A DNA stretch of 64,000 bases from Nematostella vectensis (GCF_932526225.1 NC_064041.1:6159042-6223041); one strand, 5' to 3'. Counted from the first letter of the stretch, positions 22,934-36,400 are shown. Translations and numbers: made by a program. Notes: a model not told the origin generated them from the letters alone.

Positions 22934-25900
22934 ATGTGTGAACGAGGAACGATGCGAATTACAGAGGAGATTGACGAGTTGAAGAGAAAACTTGCCCTGT
23001 TAGGTGAGTTGTGTTTGGTTAGGTTCCTCCAGAGAGAACGACGATCGATAACTTTCTTCCTAAAATTTTACCAATTTTAAGAGCACAGTTGTCCCTTCTT
23101 ATCTTTTTAACCTAAGCCTATTTTGTCCTATGCAATTATGTTTTTTTTTTTTACGGGGAATTAGTTATATACTGTAATTTTGTCGAATGTCGAAACTAAA
23201 TCTTCTCTTTTGTGTTCTTCCTGCTCAGATGGTGACAGGAAAGCTTACTATGAAAGCTCCCAATGGTCGATGAAAAAGAACAAGGAGACTATACAGTCTT
23301 TGAGGGAAAAGAACAAAGACTTAAGGCTCGAGCTCGCCAAGAAAAAAGCGGTAAGTAGATATCTTCACATGAATGGAAGGGGGAAGATGCTGGGACAGCA
23401 TCCTCCTCAATTAACCTTCTTCCCAAATTTGAGGCCAAAGCAAAAAAAAAAAAAAAATATCCGTAAGGATTAAGTCACCCTCCCCCACCCAAGAAAAAAT
23501 TATAATAAAGAAATAGAGTATGGACCATTTTTTAAACATTGTAGGGAGACGAAAAAGTCATTGATGAGGCATTCAAACAGAGAGATCCTCAAAGACATTG
23601 TGCCATGAAAGGCATGTCAGGAAGGGTAAGTAATCAACACTGCATATCTGTCAACCTCCAAAATCTCAAGGCTTTTTGGAAGGGGTGTGTATACCATAGC
23701 AGGCATTTGCCCTATAGAAAGCTCTCGGGAGAAGATGTCCAAAATCTTGAGACTCCGGTCTAATAGACAAGGTATAAAAAAGAGTTGGCAGGTATGGCAC
23801 TGTTTCACAGAGGCGTTTAACATACCCTTTCCACCTTGTGTTGATTTATACCCTGTCTAAACCAAGTCTATGCAGACCATCTAGTTTTTCTACAGCTTGT
23901 CTGTAGCCTTTGTAGTAACACTATTCAGTAAGAGTTGCCAAATTACTATGTTAAAGTTGCAATGTAATTAAGGAGCTTCCATGGTGATATCATTGGTTTT
24001 ATTTTACAGGCTGCAATCAATAAGCTAGATCAACAAGTGTGTGAGTCAGTGAAGAAGATGAATGCATTGAAGCACACAAGGAAAGTCCAAGAAAAGAAGC
24101 TAAAGCAGTTACAGACGGAGTACGACCAGATGGTGAAGGATGCTGAGGAGGCTGTCAATACTGATGCTGGAGATTCTGACGATGCTCAGGTCAGTATGCC
24201 GATACTAAATCTCACCATAAGCTAATCTGTTTCTATCATACGCACTTTATGCAATGGAGAGTAAAATTGAAGTATGCTTGAACTTTGTTTACATGTTTGC
24301 TTTATCTTATTTACTTATATACAGGCTTTACATCTTCCTAAGAAATTGAGAACACTGCCCAAAGTGGCCTTTTATTAGCATTCTTTATAAAGATAAACTT
24401 GTGCTCTGTGAAAGGCTGAAAATTAAGTGCAGTTAAACTCTGCAAGATCCTCAAACAGTCTTGAGTTTTTGAAGTTAGTTTTAGTTAGTGGGAATCTCAA
24501 GTTGTTATTCAAGTTTAAATTATTAAAGCACAACCTTTAAAGGATCAAACAACTATTCAAATATGGTAACAAGGCAGACAGTCTTTTATATTTTTCTGTG
24601 ATTCCCCAAGGAGTCACTTAACCCAGTTTAAAAGTAGCTACACCAAAAAACAATTAGTTAACATATGATTGCCAGTAAAGGACATCAAGCCTCGCCTAAC
24701 TTCTGACAGATTTTGTGTGTTTTAGAGATTACGGGTGGTAGAAAACAATCTGGACAAGATGTCCCTTAAGCTGAGTGAAGCTAAAAGAATCAAGTGTACT
24801 TATGAACAAATCTATGACTGTCTCCGAGAGGAATGTCGCACATGGCCCAACAACCTAGACAACAAAGAGGAAGCCATCCGTCGTATGGAGGAAGAGCTTC
24901 AAGAATTAAAGGCCAGTAACAATGATGCACAGCTTGCCAGGGAAGCAGCCAAGGCAGAGCTGGCAAAGCTGGAACAGTCTGTGTCAGAGTCCAAGAGGGA
25001 GAGAGAGGCTGCTCTTGCAGAGTACAAGAAACAGGCTGAAGAGAAAAAGGAACAGGCTGACAAAGTGGAGAAGAGGGTAAGAAAACAAGGTTCTTTTTAT
25101 ATAAAAGAGATTGTTGAGAGACATGTTGATGCATTATGTTCATGTGCTAATTAAGGATGGTTACAGTAGGTTTATGCACTCACCCTAGATGGCCAAAAAG
25201 CAGGCTTTTCTTATAGAAGCATTGCAAAATATTAGGCACACATTTGTTATTTTTCAAATCAAGACTGAGTACAACTGACACAAAAACGAAATTGTTTTGA
25301 GGGATTTGCAAATATTCTTATGTTTCAACATTTTTTTCTTATTCATGAGCCTTCACACATGAGCCTTGAGCCGGGGTATGTCACTTGGGAATTGCAGAGC
25401 GAGTGGTGGCCGATCACCCCTGAAGAAAACACAGAATTTGCTTAAATAGATTTGTTTGCTTCATTTTTAGCTCCAGAGATCATCCCTTCAGCAAGATGAG
25501 CTAACAGGTAAATAACACTTTGTTGACTTTTTGCTCACCTCTCTGCCTCGTAACAGAGGCAATGAGGGTCCTGTTTAATTTGAGCATGGCTTTGGCAGGT
25601 TGTCATTTATTGTTTTTAGACATCTTTTTTTATTCCTCAGTGTATAGCTCTAGGGAGGGTTCTGAAAATCGCTGAGGGGGAGGGGAGATCTTTATAGAGC
25701 CCCCCCTACCGTTTCAGTGTAACAAAAAAAATCAGTTCCTCACCCCCTTTAACAACCCCCAGTATTTCAGTATAGAAACATTAAGTATTCAATTGGTTAA
25801 AATGTTTTAAATGTTTATTTGATTGCTGTTGAATCTGTTTTAGATCCCAAAGCCACACTCTCTGGGGAGGAACAAGAGAGGAAGATCACTACATATGAGG

Positions 25901-27672
25901 AGGCCATGAACAAGATCAAGGATGCAACAGGAGTGTCTGACATCAAGGAGGTTGTGCAGAGGTTCCTGTCGCAGGGTGACACCCAGAAGCACCTTGAGCA
26001 ACTGAAGAACAACAATGAGAAGATGCTGGTTCGCCTTAAGGAAGACAAGGTAAGATACACAATAAATAGTCTGCTGTAAGGTATATGTACCTTATATTTA
26101 AAGATTTAGTGGACTCAGAACGTTGGCAGGATTCCCCTAAGTGCTGGCTGCTTGTAAATGCTTTGCAAGCATTCACAAAAACAGGCATTTTTATTTACTC
26201 TCAGCATCATTGATGTGTTAATACTTTGTCCAATTTCACTGAAAATAATTTTATGCACACAAGAAAATAACTTGAATGCATTGGCATTAGCGTGTTGGTT
26301 CACAATGTCTTTGATTGTGTTTCGGTCCTATTGTTTGTAAAATAGTTACCAGGCGCGTTCAGGGGCTTATGACGGAGAGCTTTCACTTTAGCCCACACTT
26401 TATAATCGCCAACAGGAAAAGCTTCGCCTGGAGTACGAAGAGATGAAGTACTCTGGTGAGGCTCGTCTATCCAGTGGACAGAGGATGCTTGAAGAGTTCC
26501 AACAGCGCGTCGACGACGAGGAAAAACGCTGTGCGGAGGCCGAGCTGAGGCAGAACCATGCCAGCCGCACTCTCGTCAACACTAAGGCTGGAATTGAGCA
26601 CCTTGCAGATAAACTACAGCATCTTAAGGCCCCTAAGGGCCAGGTCCCCCAGGCCCAGCTCTCCCCGACATCAGATGAATACATCCTGGATCTGTTGGGC
26701 ACGTGCGAACAGAAGCTTCTCAAGCTGATGGATGACCTCGGCGGCAAAGACATCTCTGATGTCATGAAGGAGATGGAGGACTTTGAGGTGGGGCATTCAG
26801 CAGGCTTTTGTTTTCGAAGTGAAAAGGTTTCATGGTTGCCTTTAGGCCGGGTTTTAAGTAGCGAAGGAGAAGAGAAGGAAGCGGAGACGTAAGAGCTTAT
26901 GCGCGTGTGAAAACCAGATCCCCTTTTTTTCTGTTTTTTTTTTTCCCGCCTTTGCACTTATTTTAATTCGCTCATCTTACGTCTCCGCTAATTTCTCTGT
27001 CTCCGTTTACCTCTTTTGAAAATATTAGAGTGACTGACTTTATCGCTCAAAATATGTTCTTAAGTAAAATCGTTAACAGAACTTGACAATACTGGGTTTC
27101 TTGTTAAAAAAAGACCCTCCCTGCTGATTTTTATTTTTTTTTATTTTACTCGTTTCCAGTTCCGCTCCAGCATGGAAAGCAAGCTCCCCCAACACAATAC
27201 TCGAGTCAAATTACCCGTGGTCGCCGAGAGAACAGCAGGTTACGATGGTACGTAGTTTTCTCGCCAATAGTAGAAATAGGATGCGAACCTATATATGTCG
27301 GGCGCAGAATTCAGCGAATCTCACGTGAGAACGCCCTCTTTTAACCTTAGAACCCCGATAACTCGAACTGTCAAAAAACTCGAATCTAAACAATTTGGGT
27401 GTTCCGTATCCGTTTGTCGCGCGTTTTAGGTATTCGGCGGTGCGAGAGCCCCGTCTTAAGATGGTAGATTATACCTTCCTACTGTTCCAATCTGGCAGTG
27501 GAAAACCAATTTGATAAACCTTTCGTCGTTTCTTTTAATAGATGACGAAGAAAGCGGAGAAGACGAAGACGTTCTCTCCCGTAACGCCATCAAGCGCTAC
27601 TCGCAACAACTCGTGGACTCCAAGACAAAGAAGCACAAGACACGCAAGGCGAAGAAACGCACCAAACCTTGA
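22934..27672 (+). CDS. ODAD3: Outer dynein arm docking complex subunit 3 (CCDC151), ten exons
   Basis: Exons 22934-23003, 23229-23350, 23545-23625, 24010-24189, 24726-25076, 25471-25507, 25844-26049, 26416-26787, 27160-27247 and 27542-27672 join in phase to 545 residues, a little shorter than the mammalian protein. It anchors outer dynein arms to ciliary doublet microtubules. It is coiled coil almost throughout. Family landmarks are the exon 2 segment DGDRKAYYESSQWSMKKNKE, the exon 7 segment ITTYEEAMNKIKDATGVSDI followed by FLSQGDTQKHLEQLK, and an acidic then basic tail (DDEESGEDEDVLSR, ending KTRKAKKRTKP). Donors are near consensus (GTGAGT, GTAAGT), with GTGGGG at exon 8 the weakest. Introns hold several MITEs. 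No breaks. It predicts motile cilia in the organism. Confidence 0.96.
23643..23796. mobile_element. Short MITE with CATATCTGTCAACC ends, in ODAD3 intron 3
   Basis: CATATCTGTCAACC on the left is matched by GTTGGCAGGTATG on the right, and the inner CTCAAGG and CTTGAGAC also pair. CACTG occurs at both flanks. The sequence just beyond it (TTGATTTATACCCTGTCTA, about 23840-23900) is a separate dispersed repeat, also present at about 9735-9805. Confidence 0.75.
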
Positions 27673-27891
27673 ACTAGGCGCATCCATTTTATTGTACAGA
27701 TATTCCACTCTTTTTGAAGATAAATTTCGGTATACGGTGATAAAAATCCATTAGCCTTCAAACTACTCGTGTATAGATTGTTATAAAACTGAGAACATTT
27801 ATCAACTTTGAATTAAAAAATGGGTAAAGAATGTTCAAGATGACTAAGTGTGGCTTTGCGAATAACTTTCCTCTCCTTGAACAGGCCCGTA

Positions 27892-28055
27892 GCCAGGATT
27901 TTGAGGGGGGGGGGGGGGTTCGTTTAACCATAAAGCGGACCATTTTCTCTTAGGTCGCTGTGGTACCCAATTTTCCTTCATTACAGCGGACCTTCCAGTC
28001 GAGCGGGGAGGGGGGGGCGGGTTCTTCCGAACCACCCCCCCTGGCTACGAGCCTG
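27892..28055. mobile_element. MITE with CAGGCCCGTAGCCAGG ends
   Basis: CAGGCCCGTAGCCAGG on the left pairs with CCTGGCTACGAGCCTG on the right. The target duplication TTGAA is at 27887-27891 and 28056-28060. A G-run after the left end pairs with a C-run before the right end. The same family is at 35851-36035. Confidence 0.88.
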
Positions 28056-28660
28056 TTGAACCCTATTTTCCCATGCTAAGAGTACGTAAAATCACTCAAG
28101 TGTTAATCACCAACGTTTCAGGGAACCGTTATATATTTATCGTTATTTCTGATGAAGGCAGTACTGCCAGGGCGTCACTGAATAGCACTCCGATTTTAAA
28201 CAATCTTCATATATTCTTAGCATCACAACAAATGAAACCTTCAAAAAAAAAGAAAGTGTCTATTCCTTGTCAGCAAACAAGGGGGTGTAAAATGGGAATG
28301 CACTCAGTTGCGGGTTGTTGTAGTAATACGGGCTACATCTAAGAGTTTTGTTGCAAAAAGTAGAACCATCTACTTTCTGCAGCAAACTTTTTCAACCTTC
28401 AAAAAAAAATGTGCGACAAATGCTGGTGGGCCGGTAGAAAAACTCGCAACGGCACCTTTTGATGGGTAAATGGCATGGGCACGCATGTTTCTTCAAAGTT
28501 CAGGTCCCCTCACCCCCACGACGTTTAGACGAACAATGCAATGAGTTTGATTGTAAAAGTTTTTTTTGGCAAAATAAATACTGTGGAAAAGAGCACCGTG
28601 TAAATAAGGCACAAGAAAATAAGGGGGAAAGTTATCTCCTTATTGAGCTTCCTGTGTTAC

Positions 28661-28820
28661 AAGGGCCGTAGCAGGAGGTGGGGCACTGGGGGCATGTGCC
28701 CCCACCAATATTTTCAAAAATTAAAAGGAAATGACCAGTAGGGGCATGGCTGTGCCCCCCATTGTTTTCTTAGTGTTTCTGTATCATGCCCCCAAATAAT
28801 TTGAGGCCTGCTACGGCTAT
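28661..28820. mobile_element. MITE with GGGCCGTAGCAGG ends
   Basis: GGGCCGTAGCAGG and GGTGGGGCACTGGGGGCATG on the left pair with CATGCCCCCAAATAATTTGA and CCTGCTACGGCTAT on the right. Related copies or pieces are at about 16905-16950 and 61016-61312. The rest of 27673-29206 holds no gene I can establish. Confidence 0.75.
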
Positions 28821-29206
28821 GGTTACATCCCATCTGTCAGTGAATTTGTGGCTCTCCAATCCCCATTGTCGACATCCTGGATCACCAAGGCAGGGGGCAG
28901 ATCCTGGACATCTCAAAGCAGAAGTCACCTGGCCTGTACCCAAAGATTTGTCTTGTGAGGTGAGTTAATTTTTGGTTTTGTCTAGTTTTGTCTTTTCTAT
29001 TGTCTTGTCTACAAAATGTCTATTGAGAACAGAAAGTGGACCTTCTGCCATTGTGTGTGTGGGGGGGGGAGAGGTAGGTTCGCAGGGGCCTGGGCACTGG
29101 TGAACCCAAAGGGACACCCACTGCAAGAACATGACAATACTGTCATGCGTGACGAGTAATGACTTGCTACTTTATCAATAATAATAGCTTATTGTGAGTA
29201 TGCTAT

Positions 29207-31593
29207 TTATGATGGCTCCCATTCCTTCTCATGCCAAACTTTGACCTCGCCATCAGATGAGGCAGATAGTAAACAGGAGTCCTTGGGATGGTACGATAAT
29301 GAGTATGCAACTCCTTTGTGTGCCTTCTCTAAAGAGAAGATAAGCTTGGCTTCAATAAGGTCCCAAAAGTGGATGGAACCATCCTCTGAGCCACTAATAA
29401 CGTGGGTGTCCGTGTGATTCAAACAACTATCCAACTTGTATTCCTTGTTCTGATGCCCCTTGAACCTGGTAGAAATAAATAAAAGAGATGAAACTGAGAT
29501 GAAAACCAATTGCTTCAAATGGAGTCCTGATGTAGCCACACTTAGAACCATTGTGCCATCAGCCAATTTGTGTGACAGAGCTGTGTTACATTGTGAGGTT
29601 AAGTTGCTTCCAAATAAAAAAAAAACATGCTTTCTGATTGAAGCTGCTATAACAACATGTTTGCATTAGAACACTAGGGAGCCAGACAGGAGCGGGAGCA
29701 GAAGATCTGGCAACCGCAAAAAAAACACTCAAGAAAATGAAAAGAATAAAAATGGAAGTCCTTTTTCCCATCTTCAATCCCAGAAAAATGATTAACCCTT
29801 TTGAAGCTGAAAAATCCACACAAAACTACGACCTGAACCCTTCTTTACTTCAATACTTATTTCTTATTTAAGACTTACTCATTTAGTAGCTCCCCTGTGT
29901 CTTTGTCCATCAGCCGTACTGTGTTGTCCAGTGATGATACTAAAATACACTGACCATCTTGGGTGAATGTTACACTGGTGACAGGCTCACCTATGCAGTC
30001 TGCATGCATAGTGCCCATGCGGATATCATAGTTACGCACTTTGCAGTCAACAGATCTGTGTTATGAAAAGAATATGCTAAAAAAGCCATCAGAGTTCAAG
30101 TATCAACAAACCAATTGTCTTTCATCTTAGCAATCCTTCCTGCCAAGTGGGGTGGTTCGTTCAAATACCCTACGCTCCCACTGACTATAGTTTTCCCTCA
30201 TTTTCAAGGTTACCATAGAATAATGATGCTGTATCATTTTATCGTTATGTATCATTTTTAATGTTTTAAATGCTTTTCCTTTCCCCCCAAGACCCTTTTC
30301 TATTAAAATGTAGCAATATCATGCAAATGCCTGCAAATGAACATGAAACAATTTAACTCATTCACACGCATTTACATTTGAATTGCTTTAAAATGAGAAA
30401 TAGTTTGTTGGTCTTTCCCCTTTGCTTTAATAAAATATAAATTTTGCTGGGGGGGATCAGATACGTACGGCTACCAACTACAACTTCATCCCCAAGCAGG
30501 GGCTTTTGTTACTTAGGGGTAAAAGAATAGTAAACCACAGCAATATTTTGGCCTTCAGTAGCTACTCCATAATGAATCCAGGGAGGAGGGGGTTCGGGCC
30601 GGTGCATCCCCCCCCTAAATCCTGGAACTGCGCATCCTTACCCTGAGAGTATTTCATGAGATGAGACATGCACTGAAGTAACACTGTCCTTGGCGTCATC
30701 TATCACTTGTACCGGCTCCTGACTGCGTGATCGGCAATCCCAGCACCTGATGGTAGAGTCGTAAGATCCAGAGATGATGACGGTGCTGTCTGGTTGATTG
30801 AACTTTACACAGTTAACCCTCTATAGAAAAAAAGGTGTTACTGTATCAATATAAGCTCATGCATGCCGTGAAACTAGTAACATCCCTAGCTGTGTGATGG
30901 TTGATGACCTAAGGTTGTGGGTTTTTTTTAAAGCTTGTGTGATGCCACTAAAAACATGGAGAATTGAGGAAAGCACACTGAGACAGCGTTGTATTTCATG
31001 GAAAGTACCTATGTACTGTATGTTATATGTTATTAGCGAACTGAAGATTTACGATGGCAGAGGGACGATGACGGCGCACGATGAAATCTTATGTGTGAAA
31101 TCGTATATAAGTTAAAAGGTTTTTATAAAAAAAAAGAGTATAAGACTGTGACTTCAATCCAGATGAGCAAATCTACTCTACCCACACTAGTTTGACGTTC
31201 TTATTTAAGTTAAAAGTTTCTTATAAAAAAAAGAGTGTAAGACTGTGATTCAATCCAGATGAGCAAATCTACTCTACTCACACTAGTGTGCCCTCTATAA
31301 CGTCGGATAACTTGGCCAGTGCTCACATCCCACAGAACAACAGTCCTATCGGCACTACAGCTAGCAATCCTGCTACTGTCACCTGCAGCTACGGCGTCCA
31401 AGACCTCGTAGCCGTGGCCGGAATACGTCTTCAAGCGGGTGGCTTTATGAGGGTTCCACAGCGCAAGTATCTTATCACTCCCGCATGTTAAACAGTAGTT
31501 TCCATCGCTATTGAACCTCACTGCTCGCACAGCCCCCTGATGGCCCTGTAGTAACCCTGTTTGCTTACTAGGGAGCTTAGCATCAGCAGACAT
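29207..31593 (-). CDS. WDR83: WD repeat protein WDR83 (MORG1), four exons
   Basis: Exons in transcript order are 31593-31282, 30820-30642, 30055-29879 and 29465-29207. All phases match and give 308 residues, close to the vertebrate length. WDR83 is a seven-bladed beta-propeller scaffold for the ERK pathway and for hypoxia signalling, and is associated with the spliceosome. Family landmarks are GAVRAVRFNSDGNYCLTCGS and TYSGHGYEVLDA in exon 1, SGSYDSTIRCWDCRSR in exon 2, HEILSGSVD across the exon 2/3 join and VRNYDIRMG in exon 3, and FKGHQNKEYKLD in exon 4. Donors are GTGAGT, GTAAGG and GTAAGT. The exon 1 donor region is tandemly duplicated just inside intron 1. Confidence 0.97.
31113..31289. 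repeat. Two-copy tandem duplication of the WDR83 exon 1 donor region
   Basis: The segment AAGACTGTGA(CT)TCAATCCAG through AAATCTACTCTACxCACACTAGT occurs at about 31113-31192 and about 31210-31286, roughly 97 bp apart. The right copy contains the real exon 1 end and its GTGAGT donor (minus strand). The left copy, inside the intron, carries the same exon end with GTGGGT in the donor position. Confidence 0.88.
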
Positions 31594-32026
31594 GATTTAG
31601 GAGTCCGCCATTTTCTTTTGCTTGCCGAGCCCGCTGGACAAAATATTACGGACTCTTTGCACAGGGAGCCCGGTAGTCACAGAGTAATATAGTGGTTTTC
31701 AAAAACCCGTGAAATACTATTTAGTGCTAATACACTGTAATGTCTTTGCTTTTTTTTTGTTCTGGCTTGACTATTACACTTTAACAATTGCATTTTGTTG
31801 CATGGGATTTTGAAAACCATTCTAATTTTATGTCCGTACACAAACAAACCGAACCCGAAAGAACAGAGGCGCGACAATGACAAGTGAACTTATAGAAACA
31901 AACCGACGCCCCATGCCATGTAAGCTCATCCGGCATCCACTTATTTTTCATCACTGGCATCCAGAGCCTCGACATCAGGCGAATCCAGCAACCGTTGACA
32001 AGCTGGATCCAGCATCTACAGAAATC

Positions 32027-32181
32027 CAGGGGCGTAGCCAGGGGGTGGCCCAGGGGGCACGGGCCCCCTTCTAGCAGCCAAAAATGCAGTAAATGTATGA
32101 GAAATTATTTAAAACATAGGAAAAAATGCCTTGAAAGGGCCTTTTGGGCCCCTCACGTTAAAAATCCTGGCTATGCCACTG
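32027..32181. mobile_element. MITE with CAGGGGCGTAGCCAGG ends
   Basis: CAGGGGCGTAGCCAGG pairs with CCTGGCTATGCCACTG. AAATC flanks both sides. It contains AAAAATGCAGTAAATGTATG and CCTTTTGGGCCCCTC, as in the fragment at 8533-8640. It lies upstream of WDR83. Confidence 0.82.
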
Positions 32182-32959
32182 AAATCCCAACATTCAGATA
32201 TTCGAAAAAAAAAAATCCAAGTAAGCCCTAACGAGCCGGCTAGCTTATAAGCTTACGAAAGATTAACGATTAATGATAGATCAATTATCCATGTATATGA
32301 ATTAACTTTCTGTTTCTTTCTGTTTCTTTCCGCACGTGCATAGCAGCCTTTTTTTTCCTGCCTAAAAAACTGAAGCTTCCGGATAGCCACCCGGTGGAAA
32401 ACGCTGACCATATTGTAGCGAGCTACAAATCAGGGGCGGTGGATGGGCAGATGCATGGCATTTTTATTTTCACATTTGAACGCGCGGTTCGAAATGTATT
32501 AAACTTGATGTGTTGACTGTGTGTTTTCCCTTAGCGGTACTCTATGTCGAACCAAGGAAATCCCCCTTCCCCGCTACTGTATACCTTTGTTTCAGTGTTG
32601 ATTTGCGAAAGGTGGTGTACTGAGCAGAATCCCCAAGTTGGCTTATGACATTAAGGATTGCCAATCCGGGTTCGAATTCTCATTTTAACAAGGAATGGAA
32701 AATTAAGGATAACAGAAAAAAGCTTTATAATTCTCCTTGATAATTATCTTATATGGGTGTTGATCAAATGCATGCTAATAAATAAAAATAATAAAAATAT
32801 TGGAACTTTATTTTCTTAGAAGCCTTATAGATCTGTATTTGTATATTTCTCCTATCGCCAATAGCTGTAAAGGCGATTTTGCCAGCCTTTGTAGAGAATG
32901 CTCAATAACTTACATGGATGTAGATCAAACTCTATTGGTTAAAGCGTAAGGGCACTTCC

Positions 32960-33415
32960 ATGAGTGACAATAGTGACGGCCCTAGTTTAGGAGAGATACC
33001 TTGCGTTATACTAGTCACAGCTTTAGCGTAGGAAATACCTTGCGTGACATAAGCCACAGCTCTAGCGTAGGAGAGATGCCTTGCATCACACTAGTCTGAA
33101 CCCTAGCCTAGGAGAGGTGTACTGACTTGTGAGACACTAGTCACACTAGCCTTGCGTGACACTAGCATAACACTAGCGTAGTTGAACTGCCTTAGAGAAG
33201 TGTACTTACTGAGTTTCGTGACACTAGTTAAAACCCTAGCGTAAAGTGTACAAACTTGCGTGACACTAGACGTGCGTGACACAAGCCATGCGTGACACTA
33301 GCCATGCGTGACACTAGCCATGCGTGACACTAGCCATGCGTGACACTAGCCATGCGTGACACTAGCCATGCGTGACAATAGCCATGCGTGACACTAGCCT
33401 TGCTTGAACTAGTCA
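32960..33415. repeat. Satellite of CATGCGTGACACTAGC 16-mers beyond the FKBP15 stop
   Basis: Seven or eight nearly perfect 16-bp units (about 33283-33400) grade into older, diverged copies (ACTAGTCACA, TGCGTGACA, CCTAGCGTAGGAGAG) back to about 32960. The perfect block begins about 80 bp past the FKBP15 stop, so it is likely part of the 3' UTR or just beyond it. Confidence 0.88.
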
Positions 33416-33480
33416 CAACCAAGCTTAGAAGAAGTGTACTGTCTTGCTTTACGATCCTAGCGGAGGAGAAGTTCACGCGG

Positions 33481-36400
33481 TTACTTGAACCAATCAATGT
33501 CATCATCCTCGTCATCGTCATCAAATAAAGGTGGAGGAATTGGCTTGGATGGGGGCTCATCCTGGTGAATTAAGAAAATAATGAAAATTTAGTCAGTGAA
33601 AAGTGTTTTCCCATCCTTTCCCCACCCCCCTTTCACTCGCCAGCATCGACGAGGCCAGGATAATAACGAGTGCCTTTTGCGACCCTGTGTTCAGTAGCTG
33701 GCTACAAACCACACTAAAACAAAAACCGCTCCATTCTATTGATAAGGATAGCTATATTTTCCAAAATGCCAGTATATTTCATGATTCAAATTTAAAAAAA
33801 CGTCACGCAAACCAGTGTCACACAAGTCGAGTCTAGATACCAAACTAACCGTGAGATCTATCTTCGGCTTTGGGACAAAGATGTCTTTGACGTCGTCATG
33901 GCTGTCATCTCCAAACAATCTTATAAAAACAAGGTGTCAACAAATATCAAAATATCTGAGCATGACTTAAAACCTTATGTTCTATGTTACTTACGATTTC
34001 AACTTATCAGAAGCATCTACTGCATCTGAAATAAAAGAATATAAAAAAACTTGGTAACTTGCTGTTTAGGTTTAGTCTAAAAAGAAAAGTATTTTTAGAG
34101 GCGGAATTATACTGTACAAAACGCGCCGTTCATGCTTTTATAATTACAAATATTGCGTTTTTCCGTTTTTAAGAAAACCATTGCCAAACAAGAGAGTAAT
34201 ATGTTCTAACGTATCAAGCTATTGCCGGAAAACTCAATTCTAGAGGAACCCTAGGGCAAAGTTGTCGTAATGGAATACGTGTGTTCCTAAAGCCCGGCGC
34301 ACACGGTGAGCAAAACTTCACGCGTGCAATTTTCTCACTGCCTCGCGAGGCAAAAAACTCACAATTTAAGCAGGTGAGAATTTTGCCTCAGTTGCTCGTG
34401 AGACGTGATTTCGTTCGATTGACGTAAGAGCACGGTGAGTTTTGAGCCTCGCGAGGCAGTGAGCAAATTGCACGCGTAAAGTTTTGCTCACAATGTGCGC
34501 CGGGCTTAAGGGAAGATGTTTGTACATTTAACAGTATAGTCACTCGTATACAATCACCACAACCACTACCACCGCACCACCACTCCCGCACCGAGTCCTT
34601 GCAGCTTCGAGGCCAAGGAAGAATACACACAATAATCAAAAGACAGGGTAATGAGACGTGAAGCCTGGCGCGCATGGATAATTTTTTTACCTGAAGGAGA
34701 CAAGTTCTTTGGTGGGTCAGCAGTTTCTGCACTTGGCTCATGCGCAGATTGAACATCTTCATTGTCATCCAATGGCGGGGGACCTTCATGCTCCTGGTCA
34801 CTTTCACTACTGACGTCACTTCCTCTTTGGTCACGTGTAACCTCTTCGTCGTGCTTACTTTGGTCGGGAGTATCAAAGATTTCCGGTGATTGTTCTACTG
34901 TTTCTAACTGTTCAGTTCCCTCTACAGCTTCTATAACTTTATCTTCTCCACTCTCATGTTTTAAATGCTCATCTTGTAGATTATCATCTGTTACGTCAAT
35001 TATAGTTACATGTTCGACATCTTCTGATGTTTTAGTATCTTCTGACTCAGCTTCATGAACAACTTGGTCAACACGAGTTAATGAATCAGTATTAGATTTA
35101 ACGTTTATGTTTTCGTTATTGATTTGATCAGTATTAGACTGCTTTAGTTCGCTTTTATTTTCGTGTTTTTCTCCCGCCGCCTCCTCCTCCTCCTCCTCAT
35201 CCTCATCCTTATCTGCGATGTCATGTTTTTGCTTGACCACATAGTCTTCCGTTTGACATACATTGAGCTCATTTAAAGTATCCTTTACTGTATCTATTCT
35301 TACACCGTTATCTTTTATCTGAGGTTCTCGTTCACCCTCGCTGTCTTCGTCCTTATCATGAACTTCGTCTTCTTCCTGCTCTTCGTCCTCATCTTCCTTT
35401 TCATCCTCTTCGTCTTCCTCTTCCTCCTCTTCTTCCTCGTCAACCTGACATAGAAAAATCGTTGGCATCGCAGGGCCTTAGCTAGATTTTCACTGACCAT
35501 AACCGACCAAAGCTGGCACTATCAAGATTATCAAAACCAGTGCAACTATTATCATTATCGCCATAATTAACACCGCCACCAACTCATCAAAATCACTACA
35601 ATCATATAAATCATGGTGATACTCCTGGTGCTGTATTGAACATGGGGGGTGGCCTGTGAGCATGATACAAAAAGGTAGGAGGTAACTCAAAATACTTCAA
35701 ACGAAAAGGGTGAAAAGTAGAAAATAGGAAAAGTGGTGTTGATAGCTCAGTAGCTAACCAACAAGGCTGATTAGGTTCTTATAAAAAAGGAACTTAAAAT
35801 TCCAAATTTCAGCCTGAAGGTTCTTAATCTCTAGCTTCTTATACGCGGGTCAGGCCCGTAGCCGGGATTTTGAGCGGAGGGTCTCGTTTACCCATAAAGC
35901 GGAACATTTTCTCTTAGGTAGCTCGTCCTTACTCGTAGTGGTACTTTATTACCTTAATTCAAGCGGACCTTCCAGTCGAGGGACGGGGGTCTTCCGAGCA
36001 CCCCCCCCCCCCCCCCCCCCCTGGCTACGGATTTGTGGGTGTTTACTGTTATCTATCGCATGTAAAAGAAAGGATCTAGTACCTCATCCTTGTCATCATC
36101 TTCTTCGTCGACGCCTTCATCTTCAGGATTCGGGTTAATGAGCCTCAGGGTCATCTCCTGACAAACACGAATGCGAACTCGAGTTAGAACCCGACTCAAT
36201 ATGACTTCTGTAAACGAAAGGGGTCCTCTCTTATATACGGGCAATGAAATCTCCTCTAGTGTTCTATAATTTCTGTGAGAGTAATTGCAACATCGTAACG
36301 GTTCGGACGGGAAAAGATCGGACGATAAACTTCATGCCAATTTTGGACTTTTTCTACTACAAATTTCGGACGCTATGTACTAGCGTTCTCAAGCAAGGCT

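Noticed and set aside
26400-26957. 185-codon minus frame opposite ODAD3 exon 8
   Set aside because: Antisense shadow of a strongly supported coding exon.
34762-35058. 98-codon plus frame rich in Ser
   Set aside because: Shadow of the acidic FKBP15 exon 31.
35165-35444. GAG/GAA trinucleotide-like tract in FKBP15 exon 31 as a possible expansion
   Set aside because: The Glu/Asp codons are mixed (GAG, GAA, GAT, GAC) and the paralogous position in the family is also acidic. No pure run long enough to call an unstable repeat.
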